NCBI GenBank assembly: GCA_026627065.1
Contig: JAPNUO010000005.1
Span: forward strand, 1-64,000
Direction of reading: 5' to 3'
Origin: Bacillota bacterium
Lineage (GTDB): Bacteria > Bacillota > Sulfobacillia > Sulfobacillales > Sulfobacillaceae
DNA length: 64,000 bases
In this document: positions 8,857 to 17,103 of the stretch, piece after piece
Position numbering within the stretch: position 1 is the first letter of the stretch
Layout of the letters: each line of letters begins with the position of its first letter
Translations under genes and position numbers: made by a program
The notes under the pieces: generated by a model
The model's database searches: none
What the model saw: only the letters and a program-made list of their open reading frames with translations
What the model was told of the DNA's origin: nothing

Positions 8857-11472
8857 GTGCTGCACATTGATCGGCTGACGGTCAACGAGACCGTGAACCC
8901 TTTGGGCGTGGACACTCCGCGTCCGCGATTTAGCTGGCTCCTCTCTTCGGCGGAGTGCAACCAGAGGCAATCGGCGTACCACATTCGAGCCTGGGCAGAG
9001 GACGGCCAAGCGCTTTGGGATACCGGCCAGGTGCGTTCGGCGGATTCCATTCAGGTGGAGTACCAGGGCGCAGCACTCTCGTCGCGCCAACGGGTGTTGT
9101 GGCAGGTGCGCGTCTGGGATCAGGAGGGACGGGCGTCGCTCTGGAGCCCGGTGGGCGAATTTGAGATGGGGCTCGTGGAAGCAGAGGATTGGCATGGGCA
9201 CTGGATCGGCCATCCGGCGGGGGCGGCCACGGAGGAGAAGCCTGTCCCGTCGCCCTTGATGCGGACGTTTTTTGAGATTCCCGAGGAGGTGATCCGGGCC
9301 CGCGCGTATGTGGTGGGGCTGGGCTTCTTCGAACTGCGCATGAATGGCGAGAAAGTGGGGGAAGACGTCTTAGCGCCGCCGTTCACGCGCTATGATCGGA
9401 CCGTGCTCTACCGGGTGCTGGACGTGACCCGTTATTGCCGGCCCGGAGAAAATGTGGTGGGCGTGATGCTGGGCAACGGCTTTTACAATGTGCACGTCGG
9501 CGACGTGTGGAACTTCCCCTGCGCCGAATGGCGCGATCAGCCCAAGTGTCTGGTGCAACTGGAAATCACCCTGAAGTCGGGCCGCACGCTTGAGGTGGTG
9601 AGCGGCCCTCAGTGGGAATGCCGGTGGGGGCCGATCCGCTGGGATGGAATTCGAAACGGCGAGCATTACGACGCCCGGGAAGAAGTGCCGGGCTGGGATT
9701 GCCCGGGAGCGAGCCGCGAGGGGTGGCAACCGGTGAAAGTGGTCCGGAGCCCGGGCGGCATTCTGCGCGCTCAACTGATGCCGCCGGCCCAAGTGGTGCG
9801 CACCGTGCGGCCCATTTCCCGCCGCCGGGTGGGAGAGGCAACCTATGTCTTCGACCTCGGCCTCAACATCGCCGGCTGGGCACGTATTCGGGTTTCGGGC
9901 CCCCGAGGCACGCCCGTGACCATCAAGTACGGAGAAATTCTGGACGAGCGCGGGCACGTCGACACCGAGAAAATGCAGCGAGACAGCCGCATTGGCGGCC
10001 AGTTCCAGACCGATGTCTACACGCTGAAGGGCGAAGGGGTCGAAGAATGGGAACCGCGCTTCGTGTACCATGGCTTCCAGTACCTCGAAATTACGGGATG
10101 GCCGGGGGAGCCGCGCCTGAAGGATGTCGAGGGACGCATTGTGCACACCAATTTAAGGCAGCGGGGAACGTTTCGCTGTGCTAATGAGTTGCTGAATAAA
10201 ATTCAGGCGGCGGCTGTGCGCTCGAGTCTGAACAACTACCAAGGATATCCCACCGACTGCCCCCATCGGGAAAAGAATGGGTGGACGGGCGATGCGGCCT
10301 TGTCGGCCGAGCAAATGCTGTGGAATTTTGACGTGGCGACAGCCTACGCCAAGTGGCTCAACGATATCGCCGACGCTCAACGACCGAGCGGACAGCTTCC
10401 TGGGATCGTGCCGACGAGCGGCTGGGGATACAATTGGGGCAGCGGCCCCTCTTGGGACATCGCGGTGGTGCTTCTGCCTTGGCTGATGTACGTGTACTTG
10501 GGCGACCGGGCGATTTTGGCGCGCACGTATGAGACCATGCGCCGCTATTTCTGCTACGCCTGGTCCATGACGGTGGACGGCATCGCCGCCTTCGGCCTGG
10601 GCGACTGGTGCCCGCCGGTGGGACTCGGCAGTCAACATCAATGCCCAACGGCGGTGACCGACACGGGGTCGGTGTACGCCATGGCCATGATGCTAAGCAA
10701 AATTGCCGGCATTCTTCAAAAACCCCAAGACCAAGAAGAGTTTCTGGCCCACGCCGAAAAGATTCGCGACGCCTTTCGGGCGCGGTTTTGGGACCCGGCG
10801 CGGGCGACGGTGGAGAGTCATTGCCAGACTGCGGTCGCGACCGCGATCTATCACCGCCTACTGGAGGCAGAGGACGAGCGGCGGGCGTTTGACACTCTCC
10901 TCAGCCTCATTCGCGCGCGCGACAATCACCTGGATACGGGAATTTTAGGCGCCAAGTACGTCATGCACTGCCTCCGGCGATATCACCGGAACGACGTGGC
11001 TTACGCCCTGGCCACCCAGACCACGTTTCCCAGTTGGGGCTACGAAATTCTTCAGGGCGCGACGACTCTCTGGGAACGGTGGGACGGCGCCGCGTCGCGC
11101 GATCATCACATGTATAGCGACATTAGCGCCTGGTTTTATGAAGGATTAGGCGGAATTGAGCCGGATCCGGAGGATCCGGGATTTCATCACGTGCTGGTGT
11201 CTCCTAATCCGCCGCCCCAGCTGCCCTGGGCGGAGGTGACGCATGACTCGCCCTATGGGCTCATCGCGGTGCGGTGGGAATGGGCTGGTCGGGATCTCCA
11301 CCTGTGGTTGACCATTCCCGTCAACAGTTATGCGACCGTGACGCCGCCCGATGGCTTTGCCATCCGGGCGATGGAAGAGACAGGCGGCTTTTGGCGACTA
11401 GACTGCCCGGAAGGGCTGAAGCGCTATGACTTGGGGTCGGGACGATATTTCCTCCGCTTCGGCCCGGGGTGA
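8857..11472 (+). CDS. Alpha-L-rhamnosidase, GH78
   Basis: An 871-residue GH78 enzyme that hydrolyses terminal alpha-L-rhamnose. The N-terminal beta domain opens with 'LTVNETVNPLGVDTPRPRFSW'. The catalytic (alpha/alpha)6 barrel has the signature 'DCPHREKNGWTGD' (Asp467, Glu472, Asp479), matching the conserved acidic residues of characterised rhamnosidases, and 'FGLGDWCPP'. A C-terminal beta domain ends the protein. GTG 8857 is the chosen start because GGGAGGG (8844-8850) lies 6 nt before it; ATG 8839, which overlaps the previous stop, would lack a site. No signal peptide, so it probably acts on imported oligosaccharides. It is the last gene of the operon starting at 4433. Confidence 0.9.
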   Translation: MLHIDRLTVNETVNPLGVDTPRPRFSWLLSSAECNQRQSAYHIRAWAEDGQALWDTGQVRSADSIQVEYQGAALSSRQRVLWQVRVWDQEGRASLWSPVGEFEMGLVEAEDWHGHWIGHPAGAATEEKPVPSPLMRTFFEIPEEVIRARAYVVGLGFFELRMNGEKVGEDVLAPPFTRYDRTVLYRVLDVTRYCRPGENVVGVMLGNGFYNVHVGDVWNFPCAEWRDQPKCLVQLEITLKSGRTLEVVSGPQWECRWGPIRWDGIRNGEHYDAREEVPGWDCPGASREGWQPVKVVRSPGGILRAQLMPPAQVVRTVRPISRRRVGEATYVFDLGLNIAGWARIRVSGPRGTPVTIKYGEILDERGHVDTEKMQRDSRIGGQFQTDVYTLKGEGVEEWEPRFVYHGFQYLEITGWPGEPRLKDVEGRIVHTNLRQRGTFRCANELLNKIQAAAVRSSLNNYQGYPTDCPHREKNGWTGDAALSAEQMLWNFDVATAYAKWLNDIADAQRPSGQLPGIVPTSGWGYNWGSGPSWDIAVVLLPWLMYVYLGDRAILARTYETMRRYFCYAWSMTVDGIAAFGLGDWCPPVGLGSQHQCPTAVTDTGSVYAMAMMLSKIAGILQKPQDQEEFLAHAEKIRDAFRARFWDPARATVESHCQTAVATAIYHRLLEAEDERRAFDTLLSLIRARDNHLDTGILGAKYVMHCLRRYHRNDVAYALATQTTFPSWGYEILQGATTLWERWDGAASRDHHMYSDISAWFYEGLGGIEPDPEDPGFHHVLVSPNPPPQLPWAEVTHDSPYGLIAVRWEWAGRDLHLWLTIPVNSYATVTPPDGFAIRAMEETGGFWRLDCPEGLKRYDLGSGRYFLRFGPG

Positions 11473-11497
11473 GGGAGATCCCGGGGACATGAGGTGG

Positions 11498-11534
11498 CCC
11501 GCGAAAAGCTGGTCGTGAACAGGCGATTCGCGGG
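11498..11534. repeat. inverted repeat after the rhamnosidase gene
   Basis: An 8-bp perfect inverted repeat (11498-11505 and 11527-11534) with a 21-nt loop follows the GH78 stop. There is no T-tract, so it is at best a weak or factor-dependent terminator, or an end of the decayed element that follows. Confidence 0.3.
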
Positions 11535-11585
11535 TCACCCACATTGGGGGGAATACCCCGTCATCTGTGGAAGATAGTCGCAAAG

Positions 11586-11868
11586 GATTTTGACGATCGG
11601 TGACGAAGGCAGCTCCGCGAAACTGGGTTCCAACAGGCCGAAGAAGGAACTGTTGCATGAGGGTGCTGCCGTCGACGGCGAATGAAACGACTCCACCGCC
11701 GGAGGTGAAGGCGATTGTCCCGCAGCGGGTCATGGCGTGAAGGGTTCAGTTGGCGATGAAAGGCCTGCACTGGATGTGGGCGCGCTCGAACGGGCTGTGG
11801 AGCAGTTTGTCCGCTGGGTGGGACAGCGGCTGGTAGCGGCTCTGGCCGATGTGCGGCGTGCGCAAGGC
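11586..11868 (+). repeat. decayed mobile-element-like sequence, copy 1
   Basis: This stretch and 12419-12652 are diverged copies of one sequence. Shared blocks include 'ATTTTGACGA', 'AAACTGGG', 'GGTCATGGCG' and the region coding 'ERAVEQFV' (copy 1) or 'ERAMEQFV' (copy 2). In copy 1 the reading 'LERAVEQFVRWVGQRLVAALAD' (about 11784-11850) resembles the N-terminus of ISLre2-type transposases, but no intact transposase follows. I treat both as remnants of one insertion-sequence family; the family name is a guess. Confidence 0.45.
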
Positions 11869-12069
11869 CCCGTGACGGTCCGTCGATCTGGCGCGGCCCC
11901 TCACGTTGACGGGAGGGGGGGCGGGCGCACGGGACCTGGAAGGAAGACGGGGGCGTATTTTGACCCCTCGGCGATAGGTTCGGCTTGGTCGGCATCGCGC
12001 CACGTGATCGCAATGATGAGCGATCCTGCGGTGATTGCCAGGGTTGCATCGCACACCAGCGTGACGTAT

Positions 12070-12205
12070 CGTATAAGCAAGAACCGCCCCGGAGGGGTGC
12101 CGGGGCGGCGGGCGAGGGTCTACCGACGTTTCTGCCCTGTAGTGGCCCCCAGAGATACAGCGCCGTCGCCGGTAACGACAGAGACACTGTAATCTGAAGG
12201 TGCAT
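12070..12205 (-). other. possible small hydrophobic-peptide unit with hairpins
   Basis: On the minus strand a perfect -10 (TATAAT, plus 12258-12263) is followed by a strong site (GGGAGGTGGGGGG) and an ATG at 12205. The first ~20 codons give a hydrophobic stretch beginning MHLQITVSLSLPATALYLW. A 9-bp GC-rich hairpin (12084-12092 with 12100-12108) lies about 100 nt downstream and is followed on the minus strand by TTCTTGCTT. This architecture (short hydrophobic peptide, terminator-like hairpin) recalls type I toxin or holin-like units, but the frame runs on without a clear short stop. It may be a relic, and the whole assignment is speculative. Confidence 0.25.
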
Positions 12206-12262
12206 TGCCCCCCACCTCCCTTCTAGGAGGTTGCCGAAGGGCATACCCTCACCAACCATTAT

Positions 12263-12288
12263 AGCCCGCCAGAAATATCTGGCGGGCT
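12263..12288. terminator. perfect 11-bp palindromic hairpin
   Basis: An 11-bp perfect stem (12263-12273 and 12278-12288) with an AATA loop is followed on the plus strand by TTCTGGTGTTT. It could terminate plus-strand transcription. It also lies directly upstream of the minus-strand -10 at 12258-12263, so it may instead be an operator. Confidence 0.45.
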
Positions 12289-12418
12289 TCTGGTGTTTGC
12301 GCGTTTTGCACAGTTCCCTTTGCGAAAGAACGCCCTAAGATGTGCCCCTCCTCCGAAACTGGGTGCAACTAACTTTTGTGAGGAATACTCTGGCATAAAC
12401 GGAATCGGTTAGAAAAGA

Positions 12419-12652
12419 CATTTTGACGAACTATGATGAAAACGGATCCTCAAAACTGGGGGCCTGACGACCGAAAAGAATCCACTGCCGGAACTGGAGG
12501 CGATTCCCCCTTCACGGGTCATGGCGCTGAGCCGCGAGGTAGGCGCGACTGGCGATGGAAGGTCTGCCCACGACCTGGGCCCATTCGAACGGGCGATGGA
12601 GCAGTTTGTGCGGTCGGAGGGATAGCGGCTCGTGCTGGCGCTGGCAGGCGGT
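12419..12652 (+). repeat. decayed mobile-element-like sequence, copy 2
   Basis: Second diverged copy of the sequence at 11586-11868. It carries an in-frame stop within the transposase-like reading ('ERAMEQFVRSEG', then stop, then 'RLVLALA') and lacks about 45 nt present in copy 1. A short related block (CTCCGAAACTGGGTGCAAC) also occurs at about 12351. Beyond 12652 the similarity ends. Confidence 0.45.
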
Positions 12653-12991
12653 GTTAGCCCCGCGACCCCATCGTTGCCGACGTGGTGGCATGGCAGTGCG
12701 GGTATTTGTCTTTTATGTCGACCGGATGGATATCCTCGGTAATGGGCTTGTGTCCATAAATTCGGCGACGAAAATTCGGGAATCCCCTCCTTACTTCTGA
12801 GATCGTCGGCTGGCGGGGCACTGAACGTGAGATCCACCCGCCGATTTTAGGCCAAATCAAGTGAGAGTCAACAGCATCACTCAGGCCATTGGGCCACGCT
12901 CGGGGTCGGTCACCCGCTCCGGCAGCAGGTGCCGCCCTGTCGACGGTGTGTCGCGTGACCACAATGATGTGGAACACCCCTCAGATTCTGA
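12653..12991. other. gene-free stretch
   Basis: No coding region, RNA gene or clear repeat is seen in these ~340 nt. A minus-strand open frame crosses most of it but has no start context or recognisable protein. It is likely decayed element DNA between the second repeat copy and the promoter at 12992. Confidence 0.4.
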
Positions 12992-13032
12992 CAATATTGA
13001 CTTAAGTTATAAACTATATTAGTATATTAATT
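12992..13032 (+). promoter_or_regulatory. Promoter/operator of the sulfo-sugar operon
   Basis: TTGACT (12997-13002), a 17-bp spacer and TAGTAT (13020-13025) form a sigma-A type promoter. Bases 13006-13032 are identical to 27636-27662 upstream of the ABC transporter, and CAATATTGAC (12992-13001) is shared as well. The shared block contains the near-palindrome ACTA-TAT-TAGT, and ACTTAA/TTAAGT arms flank it here. It is a strong candidate for a common repressor site, plausibly of the ROK protein at 20451. Confidence 0.65.
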
Positions 13033-13237
13033 AAGTGCGTCCTGCGAGGGCTGGCCGTTCTGCCCGTCCCGAGAGCCTCAGTGTGGGATGTTTCCTGAAG
13101 GGTGAGGATCCTCCTCATAATGAGCCGGGAAGCTTCCCATTCCTCGCAACTATTGCGGCCAAGAGCCTCTCTCCGAGGAAAATACGGGCTTTAGCCGTTT
13201 GCGAGCGGACGTCCCCCAAAGAACGGGAGGTAGAGGT
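13033..13237 (+). promoter_or_regulatory. 205-nt untranslated leader
   Basis: Between the promoter and the isomerase ATG lies an unusually long leader with GC-rich, potentially base-paired segments (for example around GAGGATCCTCCTC at 13103). No known riboswitch class was recognised. A GGGAGG site at 13225-13230 precedes the ATG. Confidence 0.35.
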
Positions 13238-14569
13238 ATGCACATCCAAGTGGTCGGCGCCAGTCGCCCTCAGTTCGACCGCGATCAAGCGCATGCGGTG
13301 CTCAACCAGGTCGCCGAGGTAGTCCGGTCCTTAGGCTACGCATCGCGGAAGCCGCCGCCCATGCTGACCGAATGGGACGTCGACCGCCAGTTGACACCGG
13401 AATTGATGCAGGATCTGCACGCAGCGGATCTCGTCGTGGTCGTTGTGGCCACGTTTGTGGGCGCGGACATGATCGTCAAAATCATCAAGGGCATTGAAGA
13501 CAAGGTTATCCTTTGGGCCGTGCCGGAACCTTCGGTGGGATTGGGCCGGCTGCAGCTCAACTCCCTTTGCGGCGCGATTATCACCAACAACGCGCTGAAA
13601 CTCTTGGGACAGCAAATTCCGGTCGTTTATGCGGATCCGAAGACGGACGCGGCGCGCCGCGAGCTCGAGTCGCAGCTTCGAGTGCTGGAGACCGTGCAGG
13701 CGCTAGCCTCGACCGTGTTGGGCGTGATTGGCCAGCGCCCGTCCGGCTATTATCCCTCGGATTTTGACGAATTGCAGCTTCTCTCGCAATTTGGACTGCG
13801 CGTGAAGCGCATTCCGCTGGAACGCGCCTTCGAATACGGGCAACAGGTGTCCGACGACGCGGTGCAGGCGGGGGTTGCCGAGGTTCGGCGGCTTTTAGCC
13901 AACAGCGACGCGGTGGACTCTCAGCAAATCGTCCAGTCGGTGCGGGCCGAAGGGGGACTTCGCGCGCTTATGCGCGATGAAGGGATTCAGGCGTTATGCG
14001 TGGAGTGCTGGCCCCAGTACATGGTGGACTACGGCGGGGCGGTCTGCTGGGCGAACAGCCGCCTCATCGACGACGGCATTATGGCGGGGTGTGAGGCGGA
14101 CGTGCATGGGACCATTACCATGCTGATCCAAAAGCACCTGTCCGGAACGAGCCCCTTTTTCGGCGATTTGGTCCACCTCGCCCACGACGATCGTCTGGTG
14201 TTTTGGCACTGCGGCGCTGCCCCACTGTCGTTGGCGGGCGAACCGCAGCGCGCAAGCGTGCATCCGAACCGGAAGGTGGGGCTTACCGTGGATTTTGCGC
14301 TGAAGTCGGGCCCCGTCACCGTCTTGCGGCTGCACCGGGATGTCTCGGGGCAATATTCGCTCATGGCGATTCCCGGCGAAGCGCTGGACGATCCGCTGTA
14401 TTTCTCTGGCAATACCGTGGCTGTGCGGCCGCGTTCCGACGCCAAGCAGGTCCTGGCGGAACTTTTGCGCGACGGGGCGGAACACCATTTCGCGGTGGGT
14501 TATGGCGTCGAGCTCGGGGATGTCGAGCGCCTGGCCAATCGCCTAAACATCCCCCTCAAAATTTACTAG
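13238..14569 (+). CDS. L-fucose/L-arabinose isomerase family protein (candidate sulfoquinovose isomerase)
   Basis: A 443-residue aldose-ketose isomerase of the FucI/AraA superfamily. The N-terminal Rossmann-like part ('DLVVVVVATFVGADMIVKII', 'LCGAIITNNALK') precedes the C-terminal catalytic region 'CEADVHGTITMLI' (metal-binding Glu and Asp) and 'FWHCGAAP'. It is much shorter than E. coli FucI. Isomerases of this superfamily act on L-fucose, L-arabinose and, in some Firmicutes sulfoglycolysis clusters, on sulfoquinovose to give sulfofructose. The genes downstream (aldolase, kinase, suyA, suyB, slcC, comC) favour the sulfoquinovose role by inference. It is the first gene of the operon, with a strong ribosome site. 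L-fucose or another 6-deoxysugar remains an alternative. Confidence 0.75.
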   Translation: MHIQVVGASRPQFDRDQAHAVLNQVAEVVRSLGYASRKPPPMLTEWDVDRQLTPELMQDLHAADLVVVVVATFVGADMIVKIIKGIEDKVILWAVPEPSVGLGRLQLNSLCGAIITNNALKLLGQQIPVVYADPKTDAARRELESQLRVLETVQALASTVLGVIGQRPSGYYPSDFDELQLLSQFGLRVKRIPLERAFEYGQQVSDDAVQAGVAEVRRLLANSDAVDSQQIVQSVRAEGGLRALMRDEGIQALCVECWPQYMVDYGGAVCWANSRLIDDGIMAGCEADVHGTITMLIQKHLSGTSPFFGDLVHLAHDDRLVFWHCGAAPLSLAGEPQRASVHPNRKVGLTVDFALKSGPVTVLRLHRDVSGQYSLMAIPGEALDDPLYFSGNTVAVRPRSDAKQVLAELLRDGAEHHFAVGYGVELGDVERLANRLNIPLKIY

Positions 14570-14591
14570 GGCCGGGAGCGAGGAGGTCTTC

Positions 14592-15407
14592 ATGCTCGTT
14601 AACCTAGCCGAGATGTTGCGCGATGTCCCTTTGGCCCGCATGGCGTTCAACGTGACCAGCGTCGAAGCGTTTTCCGTGCTTGTCGACCTGGCCGAGCGCC
14701 ATGAGGTTCCCCTCATTTTGCAAATTTCCCCCCGCTATCTTGACGATCTGGGGGCGGATTTTGTTCGCCAGTTCGTCATCCCGCGCCTGCAATCGAGTGC
14801 TGAGCGCTTTACGCTGCACTTCGACCATGCGCCGTCGCCGTCGGCCATCGCCGCAGTCATCGACTGGGGCTTTACGTCGGTGATGTTCGATGGCTCGCTC
14901 CTGCCGATGGACGAAAACATTCGGCTCACGCAGGAAGTGTTGGATCTTGCCCGCCCCCGCGGGATCTCCGTGGAAGCCGAAATCGGCCACGTGGGGGGCG
15001 TGGAAGACGGCGCGGAGGGCTATGAACTCCAGCTCACGTCGGTGGAGAGTGCCCGCGCATTCGTTGCGGCGTGCCCGGTCGATGCCCTGGCGGTGGCTGT
15101 GGGCAACGCTCACGGCCTCTATCAAGCGCCGCCGCAACTTCTCATCGACCGCATTCGCGCCATCTCGGACGCCGTGGGCATTCCGCTGGTTTTGCACGGG
15201 GGCACCGGGATCCCGCTGAGCGACTTAGTGGCGGCGGCTCAGGCGGGCATGAAGAAGATCAATATTGGCACCGAGCTGAAGCAAGCCTGGCTCAACGGCG
15301 CGCGCCGCGGTGCGGCCCAATATCAGGAAGTGGATCAAGTGCGCGCGCTCATGCGCGACGAGATTCGCGCCGCCGTCATGAAGTATCAGGTGCTGCTGGG
15401 GCTCTAA
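14592..15407 (+). CDS. Class II (FBA-type) ketose-1-phosphate/bisphosphate aldolase
   Basis: A 271-residue zinc-dependent class II aldolase of the fructose-bisphosphate/tagatose-bisphosphate family, which splits a ketose phosphate into dihydroxyacetone phosphate and an aldehyde. Visible signatures are the zinc-binding 'LHFDHA', 'SVMFDGS', 'VEAEIGHVGG', 'GNAHG', 'HGGTGI' and 'KINIGTEL'. It follows the isomerase by 22 nt with a GAGGAGG site. In this context its likely substrate is the ketose phosphate made by the neighbouring isomerase and kinase; in a sulfo-sugar pathway the aldehyde would be sulfolactaldehyde. Class II sulfofructose-phosphate aldolases are known in the sulfo-EMP2 pathway. Tagatose- or fructose-bisphosphate activity is the alternative. 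Confidence 0.85.
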   Translation: MLVNLAEMLRDVPLARMAFNVTSVEAFSVLVDLAERHEVPLILQISPRYLDDLGADFVRQFVIPRLQSSAERFTLHFDHAPSPSAIAAVIDWGFTSVMFDGSLLPMDENIRLTQEVLDLARPRGISVEAEIGHVGGVEDGAEGYELQLTSVESARAFVAACPVDALAVAVGNAHGLYQAPPQLLIDRIRAISDAVGIPLVLHGGTGIPLSDLVAAAQAGMKKINIGTELKQAWLNGARRGAAQYQEVDQVRALMRDEIRAAVMKYQVLLGL

Positions 15408-15411
15408 CTGT

Positions 15412-15426
15412 GCCAAAGGGGGGGGG
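15412..15426 (+). promoter_or_regulatory. G9-tract ribosome site of the kinase gene
   Basis: GCCAAA followed by nine G residues lies 7 nt before the kinase ATG at 15434. The same 15-mer occurs at 18264-18278 before slcC. Such a tract can act as an extended Shine-Dalgarno site, and its length could vary by slippage. Confidence 0.55.
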
Positions 15427-15433
15427 TGAGAGG

Positions 15434-16756
15434 ATGGCGTGCGTGATGGGGGTGGACGTGGGGACCACTCACGTAAAAGCCATGCTCTGCGAAGAGACAG
15501 GGAGAGTCAGCCAGGCGCAGGTACCCACCCCTTGGAGCGTGCACGCCGGCGAAGAGGTCATGAAGCCGGCAGACTTGCTGGGTGCTGTCTACCAGACGCT
15601 GCAAAGGATTTTGGAGGACCTCGTGCCGCAGCCTCGCATCGACGCCATCGGCGTGACCAGCATGGGGGAGGCGGGACTGTTTGTGCGGGCCGGAGGCGAG
15701 GGCTTCATTTCAGGGTGGCAGGATCTTGAGGTTGCGCGGCCCCTCTTTGATGAGTTGCTGCAGCACTACGAAGCGTATGCGCTGTACGAGCGCACGGCGG
15801 TGACTCCGGCGCCCAAGTTCGGCCTTCTGCACATGAAACGGCGCAAAAGAGACGGAGAGGACGGCACGTGGCTCTCGGTGGCGGATTATCTCATCTGGCA
15901 CTGGACAGGCGGGCAGGCTGTGACGCACCCCAGCCTGGGGGCGCGCACGATGGCCTATCACTGGCAATTGCGCCAGTGGGACGAGGAGCTTTTGGCGTGG
16001 GCTGAGATGACCGCCGCCAGCATGCCGGCGTTGGTGGCCGGGGACGGCTTTGCCGGCGAAGTCACCGTGAGCGAACTCCCTCAACTGAAGGGGGCCCGGC
16101 TCTTTCATGCCGGCCATGATCACGTGGCGGCCGCCTTTGGCGCCGACCTCGCGGACGATGAAATTCTTGATTCTACGGGAACGGCGGAACCCCTCTTAGT
16201 GCGGACGCCGCGTCCGCGAATTACGCCGAAGACGCTCGAATTTCAGATGATGTGGGGCCTGAGCCTTTTCGGGGACGAAAGCTTTGTTGGCCTGGTTCCC
16301 ACGCCGGCTGGCGGCGCGGTAGAGCGCTGGGCCCGCGAGACGCTGGGCCTCACGGGTCTGGAGGCATTTGAGGCGCACCCGGCAATGGCGCGTGGGGTGA
16401 CCTTTGATGCTGAAGGTTGGCCTCGAGGGACAGCAGCCTGGCGGAACATTGGGAGGAGTACGTCGCGCCAAGCCTTATATGACGCCGTATTGCGCGGGGC
16501 GGCGGAGACGGTGGCTCGCCGCCTTCCGTGGGCGGAGGCAGCCATGGGACGGCGCTGCCGGCGGCTGAAAGTGGCGGGCGGCATCACGCAGCATCGCTTG
16601 TGGCTGGCCATTCGCGCGAAGCATCTTCCCCGGCCCCAACACCTCATGCGCCCGCACGATGCCGCGCTGGTGGGCGCGGCTCGCCTGGCAGCCAAGGGAA
16701 TCGGGGCTGAGTGGCCGCTGGCCGTGCAGTGGGTGCCTTATGGAGACGGGGAGTGA
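15434..16756 (+). CDS. FGGY family carbohydrate kinase
   Basis: A 440-residue kinase of the FGGY family (actin-like ATPase fold). The N-terminal phosphate loop is 'MGVDVGTTHVKAMLCE', the substrate/ATP interface includes 'AGHDHVAAAFGADL', and the C-terminal adenosine-binding part includes 'KVAGGITQHRLWLAIRAKHL'. It phosphorylates a sugar or ketose with ATP. Slightly short for the family (about 450-520). It lies between the aldolase and suyA, so its substrate is probably the ketose made by the isomerase at 13238. Known sulfofructose kinases are PfkB-type, so an FGGY enzyme in that role would be new; this is inference. Translation is driven by the G-tract upstream. Confidence 0.85.
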   Translation: MACVMGVDVGTTHVKAMLCEETGRVSQAQVPTPWSVHAGEEVMKPADLLGAVYQTLQRILEDLVPQPRIDAIGVTSMGEAGLFVRAGGEGFISGWQDLEVARPLFDELLQHYEAYALYERTAVTPAPKFGLLHMKRRKRDGEDGTWLSVADYLIWHWTGGQAVTHPSLGARTMAYHWQLRQWDEELLAWAEMTAASMPALVAGDGFAGEVTVSELPQLKGARLFHAGHDHVAAAFGADLADDEILDSTGTAEPLLVRTPRPRITPKTLEFQMMWGLSLFGDESFVGLVPTPAGGAVERWARETLGLTGLEAFEAHPAMARGVTFDAEGWPRGTAAWRNIGRSTSRQALYDAVLRGAAETVARRLPWAEAAMGRRCRRLKVAGGITQHRLWLAIRAKHLPRPQHLMRPHDAALVGAARLAAKGIGAEWPLAVQWVPYGDGE

Positions 16757-16797
16757 GGACAGAAAGGCACCGATCACGAAATTAAGGAGGAAATGAA

Positions 16798-17103
16798 GTG
16801 GCTTATGGATTTTTGATTCACGGGGACGAGGATCACGTGGGCGTAGCCGTGCGCGATTTGGCGGCCGGGGAGACGGTAACCGGGGTAACGCAGAAATCGC
16901 GGCGGGAGGTTACGGTGACCGTGCGGCAGGCCATTCCGCTGGGGCACAAGGTGGCGTTGGCTGCCCGGGCACCGGGCGACCCGGTGCTCAAGTACAACGA
17001 AGTGATCGGCGTGGCCACGGCGCCGATTCAGGTGGGGGACCATGTCCACGTGCACAATCTCGCCAGCCGGCGGTGGGGGAGAAAGGAGCAGCAGGCGTTA
17101 TGA
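16798..17103 (+). CDS. suyA: (2R)-3-sulfolactate sulfo-lyase, subunit alpha
   Basis: A 101-residue SAF-domain protein, the small subunit of the split altronate-dehydratase-like enzyme SuyAB that cleaves (R)-3-sulfolactate to pyruvate and sulfite. It matches what I know of SuyA over its whole length: 'FLIHGDEDHVGVAVRDL', 'TVTVRQAIPLGHKVAL' and the C-terminal 'GDHVHVHNLASRRW'. GTG start with AAGGAGG 7 nt upstream. It overlaps suyB by ATGA. The family also includes the N-terminal part of altronate dehydratase UxaA, but the slcC and comC genes downstream settle on sulfolactate. Confidence 0.88.
   Translation: MAYGFLIHGDEDHVGVAVRDLAAGETVTGVTQKSRREVTVTVRQAIPLGHKVALAARAPGDPVLKYNEVIGVATAPIQVGDHVHVHNLASRRWGRKEQQAL

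Noticed and set aside
12654..12977. Minus-strand open frame of 107 codons
   Set aside because: No ribosome site and no recognisable protein; it lies in decayed element DNA.
14592..15407. L-fuculose-phosphate aldolase paired with a fucose isomerase and kinase
   Set aside because: The aldolase is of the FBA class II type with 'LHFDHA' and 'KINIGTEL', not the AraD/FucA fold. A fucose route is therefore less likely, though not excluded for other 6-deoxysugars.
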